A stretch of DNA of 64,000 nt from Pisaster brevispinus (Eukaryota > Echinodermata > Asteroidea > Forcipulatida > Asteriidae): assembly GCA_023634235.1 (NCBI GenBank), contig JAMKCF010000021.1:10551764-10615763 (forward strand), written 5' to 3'. Each line of letters starts with the position of its first letter. The first letter of the stretch is position 1. The translations under genes were made by a program, and so were the position numbers. Under the pieces are notes generated by a model. That model saw only the letters and a list, made by a program, of their open reading frames with translations. It was not told the DNA's origin and did not search any database. Shown here piece by piece: positions 36,965 through 49,454 of the stretch.

Positions 36965-37025
36965 ATCTACATCTTTTGCATGTTTCAATTTTTTTTAAAT
37001 GAAAAAATCAAGATGGCATATTATA

Positions 37026-37235
37026 TTTTGCCCCCACTTTTAAAAAAATGTAACTCCACCCACAAAAGGGCGGAAATAAAGATAAATATTGATTTTAAAA
37101 TGATTATTCTACTGTTACCATGTTTTTTACTCAAAAAATATGTGCAGAGAAAAACATGATGTAGTCAAAATGAACATCTTAGTTTTTTACCCCCCACTTT
37201 CATAAAATGTAGCCCCGCCCCTAAAATGGGCAAGA
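37026..37235. repeat. Direct repeat pair, spacing about 157 bp
   Basis: 'ttttgcccccacttttaaa...atgtaactccacccacaaaagggcgg' at 37026 recurs as 'ttttaccccccactttcata...atgtagccccgcccctaaaatgggca' at 37183. Diverged copies. Confidence 0.7.
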
Positions 37236-39900
37236 TCCGAGATGGGTCCACGTCTAAAAAAGATTATTAGGGTATATGTAACAACTGTAGGAAGTTTCAT
37301 GCTTTTACCACCAAGTGCACAATTTTCCCACATTAGGGGCCTTAGCAGCTAAGATATATTTCTATATTCCATCATCAGTTTGGTTTCAGTTATTCAAACT
37401 GGTAAAATACAAAAGACAAAAAGGTCCATTTGAGGCAATGAACCTCCACATTCATGACAGGTTTTTTTCCCCATCTTTTTTCAAATTTTTTTGTGAGGCA
37501 GCCACTAATAAAAAGGTAGCGAGGACATTTCATGGCCTTTGAAAATACTGTATTTGTTCAAGGAAACTCAAAACTGAAATTGGGCACTGAGTTGACTAAT
37601 GATGTTTGATTACCTGTGGTGATTGGTTGTTGCGTGTCTTAACTTGTGCCGATATCAAAAGTTACCATTTTGATTTATTGTCTGAAATATAGTGAAATAT
37701 TTGTTATTATACCAAACCGCACACATAGATCCTTGTCATTTGATTGGTGAAACACGCATCACATGTCATCCATTTCTTTTCCATGTATTTATCGAAGCAA
37801 CGCTCAGCAATGTGGATAATTATTGGACACTCTGAGTGTCATTCCCCCAAAAAACTATCCCCGCATTTTTGTTCCCCGCATTTTTGTCCAAACAAGGTCC
37901 GTGTCTGCATTAAGTCATCCACGTTGTTTAGAAGTATTTTTTAAAGAATTTTTAGAGTGTGTGGTAGGCTAGAATTGAGGGCAAGCCCTGATTTGTAGGG
38001 TGGGGAGGGGAGGGAATCTGTACAATCTAACTACATTTTTAAAAGTGGAAAATGATTTGGTGTAGTTAATTCTAAATAATAATGTATTCTTAAAATTTTT
38101 AAGAAAGTAATTTTAATCCTAGTGAGGTCTTCAGGTTTGACAGATTTCGACCCTCGCCAGTCAACAGTTTCTGATTTGCGCTTGTATTTCTATTATTGTG
38201 GGCAGCAGCAATGGCCAGTTACTTTGTTCTTCGGATCGTCAAATGTTATTAAAATTGCACAATGCGTGTATGGTGTAGGTTTGCCTGTAATAAAAGATAA
38301 CACATAGAATTGCCCTGGTTAAAAGAATGGATTATTTTACAGTAAACATTTAAAAATTTCACACAGTGATCATTGTAATGAACTGTTATTTTGTAGCTAA
38401 CTGCACCAGCTAGGTAGTACAGTAAAAAAAACAGAAGCTTGCACAGACCATTTTGGCATAGAGTTAAAAAGTGTCAGCCATGTAATTATTTGTTTTTCAT
38501 ATAATGACCACTTAGCACAGGGTGACATGCATATAAGGAAAAATGTTCAAGGACCCTGAGCGGAGGGCTGGTAAATCCATTAGTGTTCTTTTGGTGCATC
38601 AGTTGCCATTAGTTAAGTGGTGGCGCTGTTCCTGTTGTATACTATCAGGGAAGGCACAAGTGTCTTGACTAGCCCTGTATATCTCTACTGGGGTTTAAAA
38701 TGAGAGTTTGATTGACACAGCTTGTAGCTTATACTCGCAAAGTCTGGTTTGCTAGTCTGGCCCAGCGAGTGAAGAAAGAGTTTAAGGGAGATAAACCCTG
38801 GCTTCCCTCTGAAAAATACACATTTTCAGTTTTATCAAAACTCCCTTTTTTATATGTACAGCTTTAGTTGTTGGACTGGGGCTCTACTGGGCTCCTGTAA
38901 AAACTATCAAACTCATCAGAAACTTAGCCCTGAAATGCACCCTGTCCTTTCATTATGATGAAGTACTTTTGTAATCTCACCTGAAGCTAAAGTAATAAAT
39001 CATCTAGTCGAGTTGAATGTGCTTTTTCGGTGGACATTAATGTTTTTTCCATGTTGTGTCGGGTTCTTGTATATATTCCCTGAAAGGGTTTTGGGACACA
39101 AATCTACAATTTTTTATAAAATGATCCTTTGTTTAGTCCAATCAAAACCATTGCAATACTTTCTTTTTTTGCAACAAGTGTCATCTGGTAGCATTTAATT
39201 AAACGTTTTCCAACCTGCCTAGAACTTGAAATTCGTTTGAAAGATCCTTGGGTACATTCATGATGCAAAATGTTTGATGAAAAGACCTTGAACATAAAAC
39301 TCTTATTTTCTAGTTAAAAATATGAGTTAAGTTTTGAATGGTTTTCTTCATGAAAACAGCTGAGAATATGGACAAAGTGGCCAACACAAATACAGTCAAC
39401 CTTTGTTATGAAGAACACTGTTATGTAAAAGGTAAAAGGAACACATTCTAACATTTGGAATCTCACTTATGCTTTGTGTTTCTTTGTTTTGCTGTCCTCG
39501 TATAACACCATTCCTGTTATACAGCTTAGGTAATTTTGGCCAGTCCCAGCGATCTTGTTAAAATGAGAGACTGTATTCTGATGTTCATTGGCAGCATTAC
39601 CTTTATGACAGCATCAAGAATTGATCTACTCCCTCTAGGTTAGTTCTTGACTTCATCACATACCACCATCTGATATTCTGTTGTTTATTTGTCCATGATG
39701 CATAGGTTCCAGTAGGGGAGTGCAATCTGAGTGCTGAGGCATGACTTTCCAAGGAATTCTGAATTCCAAGCCATTGGATCTCTGGACCCCAGGGGCTAAA
39801 TTCTTGTTTAGGATCAGAGATCCATCTGCAGGGTCATTGCAAACAACCTTCATAATACACCGCATTTCCTAGAAGTCTCTCAAGGGATTTGCTTACTTTG
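37236..39900. other. Intergenic, no gene seen
   Basis: Includes the second copy (37709-37772) of the 18541-18605 repeat. Only short ORFs otherwise. Confidence 0.5.
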
Positions 39901-40061
39901 TTTGCTGATAGATCATTTTAAATCAAAATGCTCTTGATACTAATCAATTTTGTTTTATTTTTGTGTGTGAATAATTTGTTAAAATTGGCCAATATAATAG
40001 TTTTAACTAAAAAGTGCAGCTCAGTCAGTGGTTTCTTCTCTGTCTTAACTCTGACCCCGGT

Positions 40062-40286
40062 TCAAAACTCAAACCAGGGTCTTGCATGTACATGTAGATT
40101 GGGTTTTTCCCCTGTTTTGGTTTGTTTTTTCGCCCACTTTCTAAGCTTTCTCTTCGAGATTTCTTCATCTTCTACACTGGTATCTTCAGGCCTACAGGGT
40201 CCGTGCTCATTGTATTTGAGGGTTAGATTAGAGTGCTGCCCAAGTCCTCCAATTTCCTCTTTTATAGCCCTTTTCACACTACCCAC
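40062..40286 (-). other. Unassigned minus-strand ORF, charged, 74 codons
   Basis: Composition is more protein-like than most ORFs here: Lys/Glu-rich with a stretch SVEDEEISKRKLRKWAKKQT. No domain recognised. Splice sites are not obvious and the 5' end overlaps a 'ttttcacactaccc' motif typical of repeats. It could be a stray exon or a chance frame. The opposite-strand ORF of 146 codons (39928-40368) is Cys/Ser/Leu-rich and looks like its shadow. Confidence 0.15.
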
Positions 40287-41006
40287 CTTTGATCTACCTG
40301 TAATTGGTGACCTGTGTAAAAAGTCTTTTACACGGACTAAAAGATTCCTTTCACACTACAATGTCTAAACCAAAGAAAAGTTATCCCAGTTCCAGCCGTG
40401 TTCGAATTGGACTTATTTTGGGTAAACTAAAGGAGCAAATGGGTTATTTTACCACTTTAAGTCCATTGTGGACAGCCCAGGAAGTTTCCCTCCCAGGTAA
40501 CTTACTCGACCCGAATGCGAACGCGATCTGGGTAAAAGCCGTCGCGGTAAAAAGCCACTTCCGGTCCCCAACTCGCCGCGCCACATGATCATGAGGTGAC
40601 ACGTACACAGGTCATCATGCACGCCTGGGGTAGTGATGCATGTATTTACACGCACATGTTTACACGGCAGCTCGGTTACACTCATTGCATTCATTGCACC
40701 CCGGTAAAAAGGTCACGGCGTTAGTGCCCTCTTGTGTTAGTCTTAAGTTATTCGGTTAGTTTCACCGGTTGTGTCGGTTAGTTTACCTACGTCATTAATC
40801 CAAGTGCGGACGCTGGTAAGTTTCACCACGTGGAATGTTAGCCACGGTCTCGGTAAAAAATTAATCCAATGCGAACACGGCTTAACTCTGAAATTGGTAG
40901 GTTAACCCTAGTCCCAGGCAGGGTTAAATTTTACCCAGATTAAGCCAGTTTTGGGTTCGTTGATCCGGAGAATTTTTAGCCCTGAAAAGTGTAGCGTGAA
41001 CGTTCC

Positions 41007-41069
41007 ACTTAATCCAGAGAATCTCTGTGTCCAAAAAATTGTCCTTAACACAGAGATTCTTGGGATTAA
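41007..41069. repeat. Short hairpin, arms about 23 bp
   Basis: 'cttaatccagagaatctctg' is mirrored by 'cacagagattcttgggatta' across a 17-bp loop. Confidence 0.7.
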
Positions 41070-41641
41070 AGTGTAGTTGGCTAAGATTGGAATGCCGGAC
41101 CCTCTGATAAGCAATGATTAATGGGCCTACAGGCCCAGGTACTTCTGAATCCTTCACTTAATTGGCAATTTACCAATACATTTGAAGAGACTGCATATTA
41201 TTGGTAAAGTAACTGGCTGTGTCTTTTGGCATGCCTCACAGCTTGGGTTGGGATACCCATTTTCCACATAGTCCAAAACGCCCATTTCTGAGAAAAAATA
41301 AAAGGCAACAGTAGTTTGTTTTGTCTTTGAATGTTATTTCCTCAACTTTTACTTTGTTTAAAACCAAACTATTTCTCTTATGAATGAGTATTCAGACTAA
41401 GCGTAATCAAGTTTCAAGCACAACCAATCCTGTCTTAAAAGCAGGAGTAATTCATTGCTAATTGTCAAAAAGCAGTATCCACTTTTTCAACATAAGCATA
41501 TACATGTACATGAAAAAAAAAAACTTTGAAGTTTAGACTAATTTTGTCAGAAGAAGAGTGAGAAAAAACCTTAAATTTCTTGCTGTTTTAAAAACGTTGA
41601 GTTTGACTCTAGAGATCAAATCTAATTGTTTAAATTATTGG

Positions 41642-42477
41642 GGGTTTCGGCCATCAGCCGAAACCACCTTTGTTTTCGTCGAGATTTTTATTTTATTTCA
41701 CTATTATTATTATACTTCTTTCCGAAAAAGTCTCATAGCATTTACACGTGAAATTTGTTACCGTTCGATCTCAGGAACTACAGTCTTAAAAGACAAACAA
41801 TACATCAAATGAAAGCCTGTGCTCTAACTTAGATCAAGCAGTAGTTCGATCAAGGATTTTTTAATCCTTTGATGACGATATTAACGATTTAAAAACACGT
41901 ATCGTCAACAAAGCATGATCGTCGTGTGTGTGTACATTGCACGTAATTTCAATGTACATCGCATACGGCCATCACTCCACACAGCCATTGCTTCTCACGC
42001 TAGGCATCGTAACACGCTGCACACGGCCAGACCCACACAGCCCATTGTCCACGCGCATGGCATCGTTCGACCTTTGTACCGTTCATTTTGGTTCGCTGCT
42101 TCGCTTCTACAGTTAACGGTGCACCTGTATAGCGCCCTCTTGTTTGTGGAGAGTCCTCGAACCTTATACGGAAGTGTTTTGGGATATTATTAGCAGTTTG
42201 TTCTCGCACAATTTCATTGCATTCTCCCACCACAATTTATTTCAAGGTCTGTGCAGTATAGCTTATTAATTACTTTATCATTGGTATGGTAGTTTATATT
42301 TACAATTATTTAAAACTTTATATCGTCTGAACCATGAAGTAAAAGAGTTATAATTTTTGCACCGTCTTGTTGCTTATAACAAAGTTCGTACGAAAAACGT
42401 GTTTTCATCATCGTGATGTCATCAGGTGTCAAATTAATTGTTACATTAATTCAACATTGACAACAAAGCCGAAACCC
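41642..42477. mobile_element. 836-bp TIR element with GGGTTTCGGC termini
   Basis: Left end gggtttcggc (41642-41651) and right end gccgaaaccc (42468-42477) are exact 10-bp inverted repeats. The left end is also a hairpin (ggtttcggc catca gccgaaacc). An interior ORF at 41915-42193 (92 codons) has no recognisable domain. Confidence 0.7.
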
Positions 42478-42719
42478 AAAAGCAAAATTATTGGAAAGTT
42501 TTCCACCATAATTATTATAACATATACATTGTTTGCAAATCTGTTAACATTGTACCAATGTTCAATCGTACCAATGTAGTGCATATCCTTCAAACCCCAT
42601 CATTAATACACTAAGCAAACAAACATCCTTTAATATTTGTTTAATGATAACTAAAATCAAACAGTTTTTATAGTAGTCTGTTTGCCCAATCCTTTTTCGA
42701 TTTTTTGTTTTCCCCTCAG

Positions 42720-43111
42720 GCTGTCTAAAGAATTTTCACAAAGACGTCAATTGTTGCCAGAAGTTTTCTACATCTTCCACCTTCGACAACTCTGACTGTA
42801 CGATCTGTGCCTCGACTGTAGGCTCTGTGAAAGGAACAAAGACCATCTGGTAAATAAAAGTACTTGTAGTGGTCCAGTTCCCCCGGCATCAGTAATTCAT
42901 ATTGTGGAAGCAGGCTTCAAATCAAAGCCTCTGCTCTCCTCTAAACTGCCTCATAAAAACTACTACTTAAACTAAACTTGTTGGTGCCTTTCTGAAATCA
43001 TAGAGATTGAGAAATAATCTGTAGTCATTTCCTGTTTCAAATGTGTCATGTTTCTCCCCGCAGGATTTCAAGAAGAACCTGTTACTCCTTTTCCAGAACT
43101 GGCAGCATCAG
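42720..43111 (+). other. Two candidate exons of an unidentified plus-strand transcript
   Basis: Segment A (42720-42849) follows a strong acceptor (ttttgttttcccctcag) and ends CTG before gtaaat. Segment B (43064-43111) follows tttctccccgcag and ends CAG before gtattt. One frame is open through A and B when joined (42 complete codons in A, Cys-rich with CTICAST). Another frame (FYIFHLRQL, then DFKKNLLLLF) looks protein-like but has a TGA in A. No family recognised. May be non-coding or chance. Confidence 0.2.
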
Positions 43112-43839
43112 GTATTTCAATTCTCAAGAACATCATAAAAAACAACCCAACCAAGCTATTAGCATATCAACCTTCCAGCTTGGTACATGTACCCTTAGAA
43201 GGTAGGTACATGTACATGTAGGTCAAGCCAATGTAGGTGTTTGTTTCCACGGTGAGGAAAGAGTGTTTAACCCAGGACCCTTCAGGTTTGCCTTTGTGGT
43301 TGAACAAGGATCTGCCCAAGCAATTTGATAAACACTGCCACAATTGCAAGGGGTGCTTATCCTTGCATTGCCAGACCCCAAATCTCAAGAGGAACATTAA
43401 ATTATCCCCTAAAGAATCTGTGCCAGGTTATAAAGTGCACTTATGTCAGAATGTTTTTGGTTTTGGAGGCAAGTGCACTAAAAGTGCTTCATTGCATTTT
43501 GACCTTCCAGTGCTACTTACAGCATATTCAAAGTGGACTTTTTAGCCTTAATTTAAGGCAATTTTTCACCAGTCCTTTTTTCAAAGACTGTCAATAAAAT
43601 GATTTCTAAAGCTGCCCGCAGGTCGACCTACAATTTGCTTGCACCGACAGAACTGTCTGCTTCAAACATAAAATTGATGCTCAGGTCACTTTAACTGAGA
43701 AATATGCTGTAGAATAAACATCAAATCGACAAAACCATGCTCATGTCACCCACAATCGATCAGTGATGATGATTCCTTGATTTGGATGATCTTGTGACCT
43801 TTTCAATGTGGCAGCGTTAATTTTGACAAAAAATTTCTG

Positions 43840-44230
43840 GACAAAGTGTGTATTCAACTAATAATATTTTTCTTATTGAAGGATTTCAAATTGAAACATT
43901 TATTGTTTACAATGTGATTTGCTAGTTCATTCAGCAGCTGCAATTTCGTTGCTTACTTTTCTGCAAGCTAATTGGCTAGCGGCAACTTATACGGGCACAT
44001 GACGTAGCAAATACACACAGGTCGACTGCGATTGATTCCTGCTTGTCGGGACCATCACATGGCAGAAATTTTTCTGCTCTTGCAACAGTTGATTTTTCAA
44101 TGGTGATTGATGTCGATCATCCAAACATAATCGTAGTTATCGGTGACTGTTTTATGTAACTGATGGTCTTAGCTCAGATGCAACATCATCCTCAAAAGTT
44201 GGTCATTGACTGTTCTGTGTCATTGCAAGG
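43840..44230. repeat. Dispersed repeat, copy 1 (second copy 51690-52080)
   Basis: About 390 bp aligning in order with 51690-52080: ttgcttacttttctgcaag, attggctagcggcaactta, gattgattcctgcttgtcgg, gatgtcgatcat and ggtcttagctcagatgcaac. Both copies keep an inverted CCAAT (attgg) about 11 bp before a ttata-type stretch. Unnamed. Confidence 0.75.
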
Positions 44231-44850
44231 GTTGATCTTAGGGTGGCTTAAAGATTTCTCCCTGCTTTGCTTTAACAGCTTCAAAAGTTAGTAGAAGTTA
44301 TTTCCCAAACCATGTCAATGAACATTATCAACCACAGAGCCTCCAGAGAAAGTGAAATATTCCTTGCAAAACCAAAACTTAGTTCTGGAGGCCTTTCATT
44401 TTTGTATAAATACTACAGTGACGTCCTGGATATGAGGGACATTTCTGGTTCGGAAAAATTTCAGAGCTCCATAATTGAAATGTACCTGTAAAAAGCTACT
44501 AACCTCATTAACCTCATTTTATTAACATTCTATTTCAACTTTCTATTTTTTTTGGGGGGGGGGGTTGTGGGTTTTGGCTGTCAGATATTCCTTATAAATC
44601 CATCATTTTCGTGAAATAATTCAGTTTTCAATGTTTGAAGGTTTCTGTTTTGTTTGTTTTTTTCAAACATGCCTCTCTCATGTATGTTAATCTACCCTAG
44701 CGTTTTAGGCACAGGACATTCACTTGAATTGAGATTTTACTGCGGAATGCGTTATCAGCATCTGCACAAACACACATGTCTTAGGTTTGCCTGATGAACT
44801 GTGTTTAAAGATTTTAGAAATGTTTAACGTTGAAAGCTGAATTAATATCA

Positions 44851-45655
44851 AGTAATAAACCACAAGGGAAACTGACTGGGTAACTTTTTTAATAATTTGG
44901 GTTTGAACAAAGAAAAATTGACTGGAGCGGGACTTGAACCAACGACCTCCGGATTAACGTACCGGCGCTCTACCAACTGAGCTATCTAGCCCTATGCTGG
45001 CGGTCTCCCTATTTGTCAATATCTTTGTTCGGGGGTGCCAGTCAGAAGCCATGCAACCGTTAACTGCCGTGTAGCCAGGGATCACACCCAAGTTTACGAT
45101 ACAACCTGGGAAGCGGCAGCCACGGGATCACCTTAAGGGGATGCAACTTTTTAATCATAAATATCAAGTAATAAACCACAAGGGAAACTGACTGGGTAAC
45201 TTTTTTAATAATTTGGGTTTGAACAAAGAAAAATTGACTGGAGCGGGACTTGAACCAACGACCTCCGGATTAACGTACCGGCGCTCTACCAACTAAGCTA
45301 TCCAGCCCTATGTTGGCGGTCTCCCTATTAGTCAATATCTTTGTTCGGGGGTGCCAGTCAGAAGCCATGCAACCGTTAACTGCCGTGTAGCCAGGGATCA
45401 CACCCAAGTTTACGATACAACCTGGGAAGCGGCAGCCACGGGATCACCTTAAGGGGATGCGACTTTTTAATCATAAATATCAAGTAATAAACCACAAGGG
45501 AAACTGACTGGGTATTTTTTTTTTATAATTTGGGTTTGAACAAAGAAAAATTGACTGGAGCGGGACTTGAACCAACGACCCCTGGATCAACGTACTGGGG
45601 CTCTACCAACTGAGCTATCTAGCCTTATGTTGGCGGTCTCCCTATAAGGGCACAT
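44851..45655 (-). mobile_element. Tandem array of three tRNA-SINE units, period exactly 316 bp
   Basis: Units start at 44851, 45167 and 45483 (agtaataaaccacaaggga). Units 1 and 2 are almost identical and the third is cut at about 45645. Read on the minus strand each has a tRNA-like head with A box agctcagttggtagagc, an anticodon-like loop acgttaa (GTT at the anticodon position) and B box ggttcaagtcccgctc. The acceptor stem does not pair, so these are SINE or tRNA-pseudogene units, not tRNA genes. Confidence 0.88.
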
Positions 45656-48600
45656 GAAAATCTAGCAAATAAAAAGGCTTGCCAAACCATTTTATGAACT
45701 TGAAAATAATCTTGCTGTTATTAGATTTTACCACTCTACCCCTAATTTATTGTGACAATTAAGGAACTTTTTTTGCCTCACCCAGCGGACTACAGATGGA
45801 TGTGTTGTAACTCGCCCTTCACTGTTTCAAACCCTGTCTTCAGTGCGTGATTTGAAAATCTGTTATTTCTGGTATGGCTTATTCCAGGTGACTTACACAC
45901 CGACCTCTGAAAAAAATTTCAGAGATGGTGCTGCGGTCTATATTCCAGGCAGCTTTTAGTCTAAAACTTATTTTATGACTCTGTATGTGTGTACAGTAAA
46001 GAGGAAGGGTTTTTACATAGGGCGAAACCGTCAAAACCATTTCAATTGTTTTCACTAGAACTTGACCACTGGAATAGTTTGATGGAAGTTGCTGTGCGGT
46101 ATGTTTACTGAAAACCAGATGATGGAATTCGATTTACTGTTTTGAAGCCAGTGATATGTCATCCCATTTTAATATATGGTTATAGTGCATGATTGATGTC
46201 TCTGAGAGATTTCAAAGGGGGAAAAAAAGTATAAATGGGTGTCGAAACCGATCGCCATGACGCGACCAATTTCATGGCTATTATTCTGAATATTTTAAGG
46301 CAGACTATGATTTGAACCCATAGTTTCTTTGTGGGGCTAACATTGTTATCATTGAATGCAACACCTACCTTTAACAGTGAAGAGATTATCTTGGAGACTC
46401 TTGTAACATTTGTATACAGGGCATTGAATGCCATCACTTGGAGTACACTATTAGTCTTTTATTGGATAATGTGTAAATAAATGAGGACTTCCCACTGGGT
46501 TTTAAGCCTCAGTAGTTCCTACCGCCCCAGGGTTTCCTCATTTTCAGCCTGGGCTTAGAATTCTGTGGCTTTTGTTTGGTAGATTTTAGCATACTCCCCC
46601 CCCCCCCCCACCTTCCCTTTTAACATTAGAGAAGTATTTAGAGGCCAAGTCTACAGAGTACTCTGAAAAATGCGGGAATGAATTCCGAGGAGCTTTGACG
46701 AGTGTGAAGCCTGTTGAAATACTGATGTGGAGATTGAGGGGTTGTGAATTGAAAGTGGGTGATGCAAACGTCACTGAAAGATTTTACAAAATTGAAGAAT
46801 TTAGCAGACTGAGGAAACTTCCATCACTGAATTTGGACCATGGTCTATGGGTCCTATGCTAGTAGAGAATTCCTGCTTGGACTAATACAAAGTATGACAT
46901 TATGATACAACAACAAGAACTGACAAAAACAAAGTAGTGAATTGAAGAAACTAAAAAAAAGTAGATGGAGTTGACTGAAAAGTATATCTGTCTTCCCAAG
47001 TTGAAACCAAGCAGACATAACAGTGAACATCATACAATGAACGCTGCAAAGATTGCATTCCTTTTGTTTAATGTTTGAAAAGATTAAACCATCAATATGT
47101 CAGTTAGGTGGAATCCGGTTAGAGGATGCAAGTAATGGGATTTCAGCTGACATGGTGAAGAGTTCATCACAAGGTCAAAAACATTTCTGGTTGTAGTGTA
47201 AATAAATTAGATACTCTGGCATCTAGCCAAGTGTTTATTTAGTCTAGCAGGTAAACATGAGTTCCAATAGTTGGAATTCTCCTTCAGTGAAACTTGCAAT
47301 GCTTTACTCTTTCACTGATAACAAACTAGATTTGACATAATATTTAGTCAAGATAAGAATTGCCTGTTTTGTCACTGTCTGAATCAACAGAGTTGAAAAC
47401 AACTTTACAATGTTCGAATATCATGTCCATTACTCAAAGAACCATTACACTTTAGGTAATCTTTGTATGCATTTTAAAAGGAGTTTTCATCATCGACAAA
47501 GTATAAATTAAAAGTCTATATGATGGGGTTTGTTTCTTGAGGGGGGGTATTTTGCATAATCTTCTCCCAAGCACCCCCAAGAGGTGACATCTTTTGAACT
47601 TGGATGAGATGCACATTAGGGAGAGGGACCATGGTAGAAAGATGAAGGGAAGTGACATAGGACACTGCAATGTTTTTGTGTGTGTGTGTGTGTTTTTGGT
47701 ACTGAAACTCAAACTGAAAATCTCCATTTTACAGGGGGTTATATATTCCAAACCTTTGTCCTTTTGTTGGACAAACAAGGATTATGAGAGATAGGCTGCC
47801 AATATTGTTTACTATTGTATTCAGCATGGGAGGTAAGTCCGAGATTCCAGCATGCCAAGACCGATAATCAGCCATGGCTTTATGGTCAAGGGTTGAGCAG
47901 ATTCACAGTGAAGACAAGCCACATTTTCTCAAAAGAGAGAAAGGAATCTTTTAGCCTTTGAGAAAGACTCTGCTAGTGTCGAAATGTCAGGCCACCAACT
48001 ATTCTTTTGCAAAAAGAAATTTTGGCGCATTTTATGAGAAAGTTTGTTGTCTTTACTCGGTTAGGTCACGGTTTCATTGTAACAACAAAATGTTCTGGAA
48101 GTTCCAGAAATTAATCCCGTGGGTGAACACAAAAACAGTTTGGGTACACTGGCAGTCAGTTTGTTAAGGGTTGTCCGGCGGCAGTGGAACTGGAACTGGA
48201 ACCACAATGGTGCATTTAAATGCTTGATTATTACAGGATCAAAATGATGGATCCATAATATTAATCGTGTTCTACATTTGAGCTTAGAGTAAATTGAGCA
48301 CTGCTATTCACTGCATGACCCTCAGCATACCTCCCATGACCTGATTGTACCATGGTAGTTTATAGCTCCATGATTGTACTAAATATTGTCAAAGCTGTCC
48401 AGTTCACATGATGGAAATGGTTGTAGGATCTGAGGTGAGGTTTTCCCAGGGTCATTCTGTCCCCCCATCAAAGCATTATAAACACCCTGAAAGCCTACAC
48501 ATTGGCTGGATGGATGGTGTGTCTACTGAAGGAAGCCTATGGCAACAAGGAGTCTTGGATAGTTGTTTTTGTTGACTCAAGCCTGTGACTTCCTCTTGTG

Positions 48601-49160
48601 CTAATGGAGAGTCAAGCCATGGAGATGATAGACTGGAATAATCTAATTACTTTGCATACCTGCCCTCCATAATATTCTTTTGCAAATTTGCATTTGTACC
48701 ATTCGGACCTCAAGTATATTCTTGGATCTGAACCTGATGGATCCATTGCAGTGAGAAATTTAGATAGTGTGTGCTCATGTGCTGTGTGCTTAATACAGGT
48801 TTCGGACAAAAAAATCCTTGCACTGACCTCTCATGCTGCCAACTGGCTGCCCATAGTCTGCCATTAATGTCTGTAACTTTGCAGTGACTATGCAGTGGAA
48901 CCAGTTGGTCTTTTCACTAGTTCAGTCAGCTTTTTCACCTGTTCATATTTCACATTAACACTAAAGTAGCCAGTTGAAACACTTGGAGAGAATTGTAACA
49001 GTTCCCCTGGTGTTGATCTCCATCAACTTTTTGAAGACATTTTAAATGAGTACAGCAAAACAATAGGCAAAGTATTTCATCACTATTTTGGCAACAAAAA
49101 TTTCCTACAAAACGTATGACATAGTCAGGGATGGAGAATTCATACTTTTATCTAAATAAT
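45656..49160. other. Intergenic, no gene seen
   Basis: Short ORFs up to about 108 codons without domains. A C-run (46597-46609), a (gt)n run (47677-47692) and a small hairpin (ctctgaaaaaaatttcagag) are present. Confidence 0.45.
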
Positions 49161-49164
49161 ATTG

Positions 49165-49310
49165 AGTTGAAAAAAAAATTGACTAGAGAGGGACGTGAAC
49201 CTGCGACCCCCAGATTAACGTGCCAGCGCTCTACCAACTGAGCCATCTAGCCCTATGTTGGCGGTCTGCCTATTTTGTCAATATCTAACGGTTCAAAGAT
49301 GCCAGTCTTT
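49165..49310 (-). mobile_element. tRNA-derived SINE, single copy
   Basis: Same family as 44851-45655 (aaattgactagagagggac ... ctaccaactgagccatctag ... ggcggtctgcctatttt). The 5' start and the body tail are missing. Confidence 0.8.
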
Positions 49311-49454
49311 TATCAGAATTTATACTTTTTTGTGCCACCCTGGTGAACAAAAGGTATCTGTTACTTTTTTTTCATAGATATGCAGATATCAAGCACTTTG
49401 ATTTACCTCAGCGCTGAGCATACCATTCCCCAAAGATCCTCGATGTCTATGACT

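Noticed and set aside
39928..40368. 146-codon plus-strand ORF as a membrane protein
   Set aside because: Cys/Ser/Leu-rich composition antisense to a charged ORF; no domain, no splice support.
42720..42849. In-frame TGA as selenocysteine in the candidate exon
   Set aside because: No SECIS element could be identified, the protein is unrecognised, and a second frame through the exon is open without any stop.
44925..45000. Cluster of working tRNA genes (GTT anticodon)
   Set aside because: Heads are identical parts of a 316-bp repeat, the acceptor stem is mismatched, and solitary diverged copies carry the same body.
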